A stretch of 64,000 bases of DNA, from the NCBI RefSeq assembly GCF_017874615.1, contig NZ_JAGIKV010000016.1, positions 1 through 64,000 on the forward strand, written 5' to 3'. The translations under genes and the position numbers were made by a program. Below, in pieces: positions 43,748 to 52,245 of this stretch. Origin of the DNA: Paenibacillus xylanexedens. Lineage in GTDB: Bacteria; Bacillota; Bacilli; Paenibacillales; Paenibacillaceae. Numbering within the stretch: position 1 is the stretch's first letter; each line of letters starts with the position of its first letter. The notes beneath the pieces are model-generated. The model was not told the origin of the DNA. It saw only the letters and a program-made list of their open reading frames with translations, and made no database searches.

Positions 43748-44713
43748 ATGGAGCTGAATCGAAGCCGGGGGATTGAACCTGGGCGTTTGAAGCCAGCTGG
43801 CAAATGGAGTTCGGTGAAAAAGGAACTTGTCCGCAACAGATACGTTTATCTGATGCTCGTTCCTGTGGTAGCCTACTATCTGATTTTCAGCTATGGGCCA
43901 ATGTACGGGCTACTGATGGCATTTCAGGAATCCTACAACCCGATCAAAGGAATATTGGCAGGCGAATGGGTCGGATTTGACAACTTCACCATGTTTTTTG
44001 AAAGTTATTATTTCTGGCGACTGATTAAGAACACACTGATTTTGAGTTTTTACAGTATTGTATTTGGTTTCCCAGCTCCGATTCTACTAGCACTGCTGCT
44101 GAATGAAGTCCGGAAGAAGTGGTTCAGAGGTGCAGTACAGACCATTAGTTATATGCCGCATTTTATTTCGGTTGTCGTCGTGGTTGGAATGTTGAAAACG
44201 TTCTCATCTCTGGACGGTGGGTTATTTAACGTCATTCGTGACTTTTTCGATCTGCAGCCAATTATGTTTTTGGCGGAAAAAGATATGTTCCGTCCGATGT
44301 ACATCCTGTCCAACATATGGCAGGGCGCAGGCTGGGCCTCGATTATCTTTTTGGCAGCACTAAGTGGTATTGATCCACAGCTATACGAGGCTTCCAAAAT
44401 CGATGGTGCAGGTCGCTGGAGACAGCTGTTACATATTACACTGCCGGGCATCATGCCAACGATTGTGATCATGTTAATTCTGCGCATGGGGGCAGTCATG
44501 AACGCGGATTTTCAGAAAATATTGTTGATGCAAACGGCACCGACCTATGAGACATCGGATGTCATATCCACCTTTGTTTATCGATCCGGTATTTTGGAGG
44601 GGAACTATACGTATTCAACCGCCATCGGACTATTTAACGGCGTCATTAATTTCGCGCTGCTCATTATCGCAAACGCGATCAGCAGAAAGCTTAACTCAAC
44701 CAGTCTATGGTAA
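43748..44713 (+). CDS. ABC sugar permease, LplB/YtcP-type (first)
   Basis: A 321-aa inner-membrane subunit of a carbohydrate importer of the class used for oligo- or polysaccharide fragments in Paenibacillus. Six hydrophobic helices follow a basic N-terminus (KKELVRNRYVYLMLVPVVAY). The cytosolic EAA loop, which contacts the ATPase, reads EASKIDGAGRWRQLLHITLP. The partner permease starts 15 bp after its stop. No ATPase gene is in the operon, so a shared MsmX-type ATPase encoded elsewhere is expected, as is common in this family. ATG 43748 follows GGAGG. Confidence 0.92.
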   Translation: MELNRSRGIEPGRLKPAGKWSSVKKELVRNRYVYLMLVPVVAYYLIFSYGPMYGLLMAFQESYNPIKGILAGEWVGFDNFTMFFESYYFWRLIKNTLILSFYSIVFGFPAPILLALLLNEVRKKWFRGAVQTISYMPHFISVVVVVGMLKTFSSLDGGLFNVIRDFFDLQPIMFLAEKDMFRPMYILSNIWQGAGWASIIFLAALSGIDPQLYEASKIDGAGRWRQLLHITLPGIMPTIVIMLILRMGAVMNADFQKILLMQTAPTYETSDVISTFVYRSGILEGNYTYSTAIGLFNGVINFALLIIANAISRKLNSTSLW

Positions 44714-44728
44714 TCGGAAGGTGAAGCG

Positions 44729-45598
44729 ATGAAACAGTCTATAGGGGAACGACTTTTTGATGTATTTAATACACTGCTGCTCTTGGTGATCATGGTTTTA
44801 TGCTTGTACCCGATGCTGTACGTGTTCAATTCTTCAATCAGCGACCCGGACCAGATGCTGCGTTCCCGTTCTCTGATGCTCATTCCTGAAGGTTTTCAGC
44901 TGGGAGCGTACAAGTCGGTATTTCAGGATACTCGCATCTATACGGGATATATGAACACCTTGTTCTATGTTGTGGTGGGTACCGCCATTAATCTGCTCAT
45001 GACTTCACTGGCTGCATATGGGCTGTCACGCGGTGATCTGATGGGCAGAAAAACGCTGATGAAGTTAATTACGTTCACGATGTTTTTCGGCGGGGGCATG
45101 ATTCCAACTTTTCTGCTGATTCAGAATCTGGGCATGGTGGATACCCGTTTTGCGCTTATTATTCCGGGTGCCATCAGCACGTTTTATTTCCTCATTATGA
45201 AAACAAACTTTGAAGGCATTCCGATCAGTCTGATCGAATCGGCGAAGCTTGATGGTGCCAATGACTTTCTGATTTTGTTCCGAATTGTACTGCCTTTGTC
45301 AAAGCCAATCCTGGCGGTCATGATGCTGTATTATGCGGTTGACCATTGGAATGATTATGTCGGACCTATGCTCTACCTGCGCAGTCAGGAGTTATATCCA
45401 ATACAGATTATTATGCGTGATATTCTGATCAGCAGCAGTACAGAGGCCATGGGCGCTGGCGCCGATACCGGCTTTGCCATTGGGGAGAACATCAAATATG
45501 CGACTATTATTATCTCCACACTGCCGATCATGCTGGTATATCCGTTCATCCAACGTTATTTTGTTCAGGGTGCTCTAATCGGCGCTGTGAAACAATAA
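44729..45598 (+). CDS. ABC sugar permease, LplC/YtcP-type (second)
   Basis: A 289-aa partner permease with six helices and the EAA loop ESAKLDGANDFLILFRIVLP. The ending FVQGALIGAVKQ is the usual one for this group, in which proteins end GxIxGAVKG/Q. The ATG follows GGAAGGTG and is 15 bp from the preceding gene. With the first permease it forms the heterodimeric channel for the lipoprotein encoded next. Confidence 0.93.
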   Translation: MKQSIGERLFDVFNTLLLLVIMVLCLYPMLYVFNSSISDPDQMLRSRSLMLIPEGFQLGAYKSVFQDTRIYTGYMNTLFYVVVGTAINLLMTSLAAYGLSRGDLMGRKTLMKLITFTMFFGGGMIPTFLLIQNLGMVDTRFALIIPGAISTFYFLIMKTNFEGIPISLIESAKLDGANDFLILFRIVLPLSKPILAVMMLYYAVDHWNDYVGPMLYLRSQELYPIQIIMRDILISSSTEAMGAGADTGFAIGENIKYATIIISTLPIMLVYPFIQRYFVQGALIGAVKQ

Positions 45599-45625
45599 AA
45601 AATGTATCCTATGGAGGCGAATTAC

Positions 45626-47275
45626 GTGAAAAAAAGAATGGGGTCCATCCTGTTGTCATCGCTACTTACCATGTCTTTACTGGCGGGCTGTACGGGGGAT
45701 AATGAACCAGGTAACGCAGAGCCAGCAGAAGGAACAGAACCTGCGGTTCAGGCGTTGACCGAGATTCCGCTACCGATTACAAGTGAGCCATTTACCATTG
45801 ACTACTGGCGCGCCAATGATGCCAAACTGACAGCTTCCTTGAACAATTTTGGCGATATGGCGGCTTATAAGGAAAAGGAGAAGCTAACAGGCATCCAAGT
45901 GAAGTTCACACATCCTCCGCTTGGACAACAGCGTGACCAGTTCAATCTGCTGATCTCCACGAAAGAGCTACCGGATGTCATTTATTATAACTGGGCAGAT
46001 GCCGTTGGCGGACCGGAAAAAATGATCAAGGACGGTCGAATCATTCGATTGAACGAACTGATCGACAGTTATGCACCAAACTTAAAGCGGATTATTGAAT
46101 CCGATCCGGATGTGAAGAAGCAGATTGCACTCGATGATGGCACGATCTATATGTTCCCGCTGCTGAAGCTGGATGCATTGAAGCTGAATGCCACTTCTGG
46201 TTTAATTATGCGCCAGGATTGGCTTGATGCATTGAACCTTAATGTACCTACCAACATCGATGAGTGGTATACGGTACTCAAGGCATTTAAGGAACAGGAC
46301 CCTAACGGCAACGGCAAGCCAGATGAGCTACCATTCACCGGAAACTGGGGACCGGGTAACCTGACCAAGCTTCATGATTTTGCCGCGGCCTTTGGTGTCA
46401 TTGGTGGCTTCCAGATGAATGGAGACAAGGTGGAATTCGGACCGATTCAGCCGGGCTACCGTGATTTCTTGGAGACCATGGCCAAGTGGTACAAGGAAGG
46501 GTTGATTGATCCCGAGATCATGACCAATGACGGTAAAGCTTTCGATTACAAGGTCACCAGCAATCTGGCAGGCGCATATCAGGGCGGTGTATTCAGCGGC
46601 ATGGGGAAATACTTCAATCTGATGAGAGATACGGATCCGAACTTTAACGTGACTGGTGTACCGTGGCCTGTATCTCCGGATGGAACTTCGTATGCGACAT
46701 TTAATCTGGACGCTAAAGTGTTGTCTTATGGTGAGGCTATTACGGCTTCCGCAGACGAAGACAAATTGAAATATATTGTTCAGTGGATGGACTACAACTA
46801 TAGCGAAGAGGGTAGTGATCTGTTCAACTTTGGTATCGAAAATGACAGCTATGTTCGTGACGGGGAAGGTGTCAAATTCACAGATACCATCATTAATAAT
46901 CCGAACGGTCTGACGTATGATCAGGCACTGGCTTCCTATGCCTTATCCATTATGGACGGTCCGATCAATCAGGATAGTCGTTATCTGGATGCATTATTAT
47001 TTGACGACGGACAGCGTGCGGCAAACGTGGAATGGATGAAAGCAAGCTCAGCTTTAACGCTTCCTCCAATTCGTTTGTCAACAGATGAAGTGACCACAAG
47101 TACATCCATCATGAGTCAGGTGAATACGTATTTGAATGAGACGATGACTGCTATTATTAGCGGACAGAAGCCGATCACTGAATTCGACAAGATGGCCGAA
47201 ACAATCAAGAGCATGGACATTGACCGGGCGATTGAGGTTCATCAGGCTGCGTATGATCGATATCAGTCCAAATAA
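45626..47275 (+). CDS. lipoprotein sugar-binding protein (LipO/YtcQ-like)
   Basis: A 549-aa extracellular solute-binding lipoprotein. The signal peptide with lipobox (SLLAGC, mature Cys at about residue 24) is followed by an acidic linker (about 25-45), then the large two-lobed binding domain typical of the family 1 group (e.g. DQFNLLISTKELPDVIYYN, LDDGTIYMFPLLKL, and a calcium-site-like DPNGNGKPDE). The start is a GTG at 45626, right behind ATGGAGGCG; the earlier ATG at 45602 would leave a non-signal extension. It delivers substrate to the two permeases. The sugar cannot be inferred. Confidence 0.9.
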   Translation: MKKRMGSILLSSLLTMSLLAGCTGDNEPGNAEPAEGTEPAVQALTEIPLPITSEPFTIDYWRANDAKLTASLNNFGDMAAYKEKEKLTGIQVKFTHPPLGQQRDQFNLLISTKELPDVIYYNWADAVGGPEKMIKDGRIIRLNELIDSYAPNLKRIIESDPDVKKQIALDDGTIYMFPLLKLDALKLNATSGLIMRQDWLDALNLNVPTNIDEWYTVLKAFKEQDPNGNGKPDELPFTGNWGPGNLTKLHDFAAAFGVIGGFQMNGDKVEFGPIQPGYRDFLETMAKWYKEGLIDPEIMTNDGKAFDYKVTSNLAGAYQGGVFSGMGKYFNLMRDTDPNFNVTGVPWPVSPDGTSYATFNLDAKVLSYGEAITASADEDKLKYIVQWMDYNYSEEGSDLFNFGIENDSYVRDGEGVKFTDTIINNPNGLTYDQALASYALSIMDGPINQDSRYLDALLFDDGQRAANVEWMKASSALTLPPIRLSTDEVTTSTSIMSQVNTYLNETMTAIISGQKPITEFDKMAETIKSMDIDRAIEVHQAAYDRYQSK

Positions 47276-47367
47276 TACGTGAGAAATCGAGCGCTAAAAC
47301 TTTGGGAAAACCTTCCTGTATGTGATATACCTAGTAGTATCACGTGGTTCAAAGGAGCGCTTTGGTC

Positions 47368-49143
47368 ATGACAGCCTACCGCAAACTGAGCATCAAAATG
47401 AAAATGTTTCTGATGATTATGTTCATGATGGCGTTTATCATCATCCTCGCGTTTGGGTCCTTGTATTATACGTACTCGGTGTATGACAAACAGCTGTTTG
47501 ATAAGTCGTCCCGACTTCTGAACCTTTCTTCGTCTACAGTGGATGTTGAACTTCAGAAGTTGGAAGCGTTATCATTAAACATGATCTCCGATACGCAGAT
47601 TCAAAGAGCCTTGAAGTCGTTGCTGGATGACGATAGCGCATATTCAAGCTTTATTGAACGAAAAAAGATCACGGATCGGTTATGGGAGCATATTAGTGGG
47701 GCTGCACGATATGTGCAGTCCGTTCATCTGATTGATTCCAGGGGAAGAGTCAATAAATATGGCGAGACACTAACCGTATCTCAGGAAAAATATGATCGGA
47801 TGATTGCGGCTGCGGAGCAGGCCAATGGTGCAGTGCGCTGGTTATACCCGGATGACGATGACCCGATGCTGGTTATGGTGCGTCAAGTGCGAGCCTATGA
47901 ACCGATGACCCTGGAACCGGTAGGCATACTGTTTCTGCGTATTAATATCGAGCGACTCGTCGAGGAGTATGCGGGCATCGATAGCCAGGACAGTGACATT
48001 ATTTTAAAAGCAGGCAGTGATGTGGTGTATCCTTATCGCCAGCTTCCAGAAGCGGTGTCCGCCGGACTGAATCCACTTCCAGGCAGTGGGGGATATGAGA
48101 TCAAGAATCTGGATGGGAGGGAGATATTTCTTTCCCAGAAGAAATCCGCATACACCGACTGGGTGTATTATAATATGGCCTCTTATGATGAAATTTTTGA
48201 ACGTATTATATGGTTGAAAAATAGTTTGATTGTTGTTTATCTTATCGCCATTCTGGTTGTTCTCGCGCTTGGTATGGTGTTCGCACGAAGTCTGACAAGG
48301 CCGATCAGGCAGCTCATCAGTCAGATGAAGGAGGTTCAGTATGGGGATCTGGAGAATATAGACGCCAATCTGTCCATTCCAACACACCAGCAGATGGATG
48401 AACTGGGGTTACTACAGCGTACGTATCGACTGATGATTACACATATTAATACATTGATTAAAGAAAATTATGCAAGCCAGTTGGTCATTAAAGAAACGGA
48501 GTTCAAGGCGCTACAGGCGCAGATCAATCCCCACTTTCTGTATAATGCGCTGGATTCGATCCATTGGCTCGCCAAAAAGAACAGGCAGGAGCAAATCTCC
48601 AGTATGGTGTTATCACTCGGATATTTGCTGCGTTCCTCCATCAGCTTCAAGCAAAATATCATTACCATTGCCGAAGAACTGGAGATCGTCAATCATTACA
48701 TCACCATTCAGACCTACCGTTTCCGGCAACGGCTGGATTTCCGTATGGATGTGCCTGCTTCTTATCTGGGTTGTGCCATTCCCAAGTTGACCCTACAGCC
48801 ACTACTGGAGAATGCCATTCAATACGGTTTGGAACCACAGGTTGGATCATGTCTGATTCGAGTGTATGCCGAGATATCAGGTGGCAAGCTGGCCCTTATC
48901 GTCGAGGATCACGGTCCCGGCATGGAACCCGAATATGTGGAACAGGTGCTGCGCGGTGAAGTGAAAACCAGAGGCACAGGTATTGGTCTACTGAATATCA
49001 GGGAGCGGGTACGTCTGGCTTTTGGCGAAGAATATGATGTTCTGCTGGAGAGCAAGCCGGGGCGTGGAACGAGAGTGACGGTGCTGCTGCCGCCCCCATT
49101 ACCAGGTAAGGAGGAGAAGCTATGGGAAGATGGATGCGAATGA
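47368..49143 (+). CDS. YesM-type sensor histidine kinase
   Basis: A 591-aa membrane sensor kinase of the YesM/LytS-like class. The layout is TM (about 11-35), an extracellular sensor domain (36-285), TM (290-312), a HAMP linker (RSLTRPIRQLISQMKEVQ), the His-kinase domain with phospho-His389 in QINPHFLYNALDS, and an HATPase with N box (LLENAIQYGLEPQ) and G box (DHGPGMEP ... GTGIGLLNIRERV). It phosphorylates the YesN-like regulator. ATG 47368 is about 10 bases after AAAGGAG. It overlaps the next gene by 22 bp. Confidence 0.93.
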   Translation: MTAYRKLSIKMKMFLMIMFMMAFIIILAFGSLYYTYSVYDKQLFDKSSRLLNLSSSTVDVELQKLEALSLNMISDTQIQRALKSLLDDDSAYSSFIERKKITDRLWEHISGAARYVQSVHLIDSRGRVNKYGETLTVSQEKYDRMIAAAEQANGAVRWLYPDDDDPMLVMVRQVRAYEPMTLEPVGILFLRINIERLVEEYAGIDSQDSDIILKAGSDVVYPYRQLPEAVSAGLNPLPGSGGYEIKNLDGREIFLSQKKSAYTDWVYYNMASYDEIFERIIWLKNSLIVVYLIAILVVLALGMVFARSLTRPIRQLISQMKEVQYGDLENIDANLSIPTHQQMDELGLLQRTYRLMITHINTLIKENYASQLVIKETEFKALQAQINPHFLYNALDSIHWLAKKNRQEQISSMVLSLGYLLRSSISFKQNIITIAEELEIVNHYITIQTYRFRQRLDFRMDVPASYLGCAIPKLTLQPLLENAIQYGLEPQVGSCLIRVYAEISGGKLALIVEDHGPGMEPEYVEQVLRGEVKTRGTGIGLLNIRERVRLAFGEEYDVLLESKPGRGTRVTVLLPPPLPGKEEKLWEDGCE

Positions 49144-50414
49144 TAGGCATGCTTTGCCTTATGCTGACTCTTCCTGGCTGCGTGAACCAGTTGGATCAAA
49201 GGCCAGGCATGATTGTGGAAGAAGAACCGATAACGCTGCGCATCGCTTGGTGGGGTGGGGAGTTCCGTAACAATGCAACGATAGCCGTTATCAACCTGTA
49301 TGAGAAGTTGAATCCACATGTGAACATCGAATACGAATATAGCAGTTTCAACGAATACTGGAGAAAACTCGCCCCACATGCAGCAGGCAATGCGTTGCCC
49401 GACATTATCCAGATGGACATCTCCTATCTGTCCCAGTACAGTTCGCTGCAACTGTTGGAGGATATGACGCCGTACATGCTGAGCGGGCTGATTGACACGA
49501 CAGATATTGAGAAGGAACAGTTGGAGAGTGGTAGCCTGAATGGAAAAACCTATGGTCTCAGTTTAGGGGTTAACGCCATGCTTAGCATCTATGATCCGGA
49601 AGTGTTAAAGGCCAATGATATTGAATTGCCAACGGATACGTGGACATGGGCGGATTTTGACCGGATGGGCGAGCAATTGCTCGGGAAAGGTATCTATCTG
49701 GGAACCTATTTCACGCCGGAACAGTTTTTCGCGTATTACTTGAGACAGTATGGTTCCAAGCTATACGCCGAGGATGGCAAGAGGTTGGGATATGAGGATG
49801 ATGGGCTGTTTATTGAGTACTTTGGCAGGATGCAGCAGCTCGCGGAGAAGAAGCTTATTTTTGCACCGGATATCTGGACATCAGATATTGGCCAGCCTGA
49901 TAACGACCCGTTTTATCTGGGAGAGGCTTTGTTTAGCTGGGGGTATTCCAACCAATTTATCAGCACCGCTCAGCGTTATGGCAAACCCTTAACCATCTCC
50001 CCAATGCCTGGGCCAAACAGCCAGGATGGATTGTTCTTGAAGCCAGGCATGTTTTTCTCCATGGCGGGTAATTCCAGACATAAGGAGGAGGCGGCCAAGT
50101 TCATCAGCTTTTTTGTGAATGATTTGGATGCCAATCTGCTGCTCAAAGGGGAGCGGGGTGTGCCTGTCTCATCCAGTGTCAAAGAGCGGATGAAGCTGGT
50201 GGTTGAACCGGAGCTGGCGCAGGTGTTTGATTATATTGATTGGGTTGCGGATAACAGCACTCAGATGGATCCCCCTGATCCCGTAGGTGCGCCAGAGGTC
50301 ACTGCGGTGTTACGTGAGTTATATGATCTTCTACTGTTTGGCAAAATTACGCCTGAGCAGGCGGCGGTGGAATTTCGTGAGCGAGCGAACGGAATACTGG
50401 GTGGGAAGCTATAA
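49122..50414 (+). CDS. second lipoprotein solute-binding protein, coupled to the kinase
   Basis: A 430-aa sugar-binding lipoprotein of the MalE-like type, distinct in length and sequence from the one at 45626. It has a short signal peptide with lipobox TLPGC (Cys at about 20), then the binding fold (IRMAWWGG-like start ITLRIAWWGGEFRNNATIAV, ALPDIIQMDISYLSQYSSLQ). It overlaps the kinase gene by 22 bp and has its own AAGGAGGA. That tight link to the kinase rather than to the permeases suggests a sensory role, presenting ligand to the YesM sensor domain. Transport use with a remote permease is also possible. Confidence 0.88.
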   Translation: MGRWMRMIGMLCLMLTLPGCVNQLDQRPGMIVEEEPITLRIAWWGGEFRNNATIAVINLYEKLNPHVNIEYEYSSFNEYWRKLAPHAAGNALPDIIQMDISYLSQYSSLQLLEDMTPYMLSGLIDTTDIEKEQLESGSLNGKTYGLSLGVNAMLSIYDPEVLKANDIELPTDTWTWADFDRMGEQLLGKGIYLGTYFTPEQFFAYYLRQYGSKLYAEDGKRLGYEDDGLFIEYFGRMQQLAEKKLIFAPDIWTSDIGQPDNDPFYLGEALFSWGYSNQFISTAQRYGKPLTISPMPGPNSQDGLFLKPGMFFSMAGNSRHKEEAAKFISFFVNDLDANLLLKGERGVPVSSSVKERMKLVVEPELAQVFDYIDWVADNSTQMDPPDPVGAPEVTAVLRELYDLLLFGKITPEQAAVEFRERANGILGGKL

Positions 50415-50473
50415 GAATGGACTAGATCATATATGTATTTAATGGGCTTGGGGCTGTTGTCGTTCACAAGCTC

Positions 50474-50506
50474 AACCTTCATTCTACTCGGGTGAGGGTT
50501 TTTGTT
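50474..50506 (+). terminator. terminator after the solute-binding protein gene
   Basis: AACCTTCA pairs with TGAGGGTT (one mismatch) around TTCTACTCGGG, followed by TTTTG. Confidence 0.6.
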
Positions 50507-50611
50507 ATGGAATGGTGTATATTTCCTCTAGTATAATGAAAATGGGTAGTTGTCCTATCTGTAGATTAGATAGATTCTATCCATATATTAATGGATGAGG
50601 AGTGTCAGAAC

Positions 50612-52192
50612 ATGTCCATGCATCAGATAGGTCACAAGGTGTCTTTTGCCGATATGAAAACGAAGTTGCCTCAGGAGAGCTGGATGTACACTCAGAATGA
50701 AGCGCACAACGGTGAATTTGAAGCCGAGGAAGTATGGTTACATTCTGGTGATCTTCATATCAGTGAGCTGTTGTTGGATGAAGGACCCTTTTTGATCTTG
50801 GTTGAAGGAAATCTGACAGTGGATCGTTACATTGGAAATACAAGTTCCGACGCGGCCAGTTCAAATCTGGTTGTACTTGGGAATCTCATAACGCCCTATA
50901 TGATCGTGGGTGGGCAGGAAATATATATTACAGGTAATCTCTATGTGGAGGATATGTTCTGGGGGGATTATAACCATGGAGAATTGACAGTGAGAGGGAA
51001 TGTAGAAGGTGGATTGCTGGTAAGTACCGATCAATATACGATTCAGGTTCAAGGACAGCGTAATGTGAAGCGTCAGATTGAGGAATGGGAGGATCTCGGA
51101 CCATGGCGGGGCTTTGATATGTTGGCGTTATTGGTTCCTGAATGTGTGATTGATGAAGATACAGAGCCGTTTCCTTGGCGAGAAGAAATGTTAAAGAGGC
51201 TGCAGCAAGGACAACCTGTAATCAACCGAAAGTACATTCATGCTGATGAATCAGAGCCAGATGCGCCGGATTGGTTCGAAGATCATCGGATTACCGCTGA
51301 GAACATAGAGCGTCTTACTCATCCATCTTTGTTGCCTGTAAGAGAGGAGGATGAGTTACTGAACAGCTATGAATTTTGGTTGGACGAGCAATTTTGCCGA
51401 GTATCGGTCTATGGAGATGAGCATACGGAGGGGTATTTCCGTAGTCTGTATTTTCAGGATGACCACAATTGTGCATTGTTGCTTAAGATGGAGCCATCAG
51501 ATCAAGGTTCCAACTCTCCTGATAAACATATCGTACAACCGGGTGAACCTGTCTGGATGATCTCAGGAGCATATCGTTATCTAAACAATGAGAAGTCGGA
51601 ATGGAACGTATTTTCGGAGAACTCACCTGCTGATATTCAGCAGTTAAGCGAGCAAGGATGGAGCACCTTGTTGCAGTCTGTATCGAATTATCAGTATGCC
51701 CGTTCCTTAATTTCGCACCAACTGATCCACGATTTATTAGCACTGCCTGTCGTGGAGCCATATGACGATTATTATGATGATGATCGGCACGGGCTGTGGA
51801 TTGGAGAGTTATATTATGCATTTCGACAAGCAGGTCAGATGTCTGATGGTGTTCCCCAGCCAGCTATGCTACGTATTGGAAGAGAGTATAAGGATACTCA
51901 AGGGGAGAAGCAGGTGGAGAAATACTATTATACCCTGCACCAACATGAGGACGGCACGGAAAGTGTGTTGATCGAATACTCGGCTCAGAAGGACGAGGAT
52001 GAGGAAGAAGAACCGGTGTTGCTTGAACTTCATTATATAGGCGGCTCTCAATTACTACATGCCGTTCACTTGCTGGAACATGGACGCAAAGTGCTCATTC
52101 AAGCGAATGAGGATTTACTGAATGGGGAGCTGCCTTACGCTGCTGAATCATTTGCAAAACGATTTTGGAAATCCAAAGGATACCTGAAATGA
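50612..52192 (+). CDS. protein with polymer-forming (beta-helix) like N-terminus, unknown
   Basis: A 526-aa protein, no signal peptide. Residues about 40-160 are a run of short beta-strand repeats: LHSGDLHISELLLDEGPFLI, LVEGNLTVDRYIG, NLVVLGNLITPYMIVGGQEI, YITGNLYVEDMFWGDYNHGE, LTVRGNVEGG. The G-N-L-x-V spacing resembles the right-handed beta helix of polymer-forming cytoskeletal proteins (bactofilins). The remaining ~350 residues, acidic and rich in Trp, Tyr and Asp, are unfamiliar. The ATG at 50612 follows GATGAGGAG; an ATG at 50591 lies before it. Alone between terminators. Scaffold or immunity roles are possible but unsupported. Confidence 0.55.
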   Translation: MSMHQIGHKVSFADMKTKLPQESWMYTQNEAHNGEFEAEEVWLHSGDLHISELLLDEGPFLILVEGNLTVDRYIGNTSSDAASSNLVVLGNLITPYMIVGGQEIYITGNLYVEDMFWGDYNHGELTVRGNVEGGLLVSTDQYTIQVQGQRNVKRQIEEWEDLGPWRGFDMLALLVPECVIDEDTEPFPWREEMLKRLQQGQPVINRKYIHADESEPDAPDWFEDHRITAENIERLTHPSLLPVREEDELLNSYEFWLDEQFCRVSVYGDEHTEGYFRSLYFQDDHNCALLLKMEPSDQGSNSPDKHIVQPGEPVWMISGAYRYLNNEKSEWNVFSENSPADIQQLSEQGWSTLLQSVSNYQYARSLISHQLIHDLLALPVVEPYDDYYDDDRHGLWIGELYYAFRQAGQMSDGVPQPAMLRIGREYKDTQGEKQVEKYYYTLHQHEDGTESVLIEYSAQKDEDEEEEPVLLELHYIGGSQLLHAVHLLEHGRKVLIQANEDLLNGELPYAAESFAKRFWKSKGYLK

Positions 52193-52195
52193 ACA

Positions 52196-52237
52196 AAACA
52201 ACCTTCACCTCTATTACAAGAGGGAGGGTTGTTCTGT
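52196..52237. terminator. bidirectional terminator between convergent genes
   Basis: AACAACCTTCACCTC pairs, with two mismatches, with GAGGGAGGGTTGTT around TATTACAA. It serves the beta-helix gene and, in reverse, the ABC exporter gene. Confidence 0.65.
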
Positions 52238-52245
52238 CATTGCAT

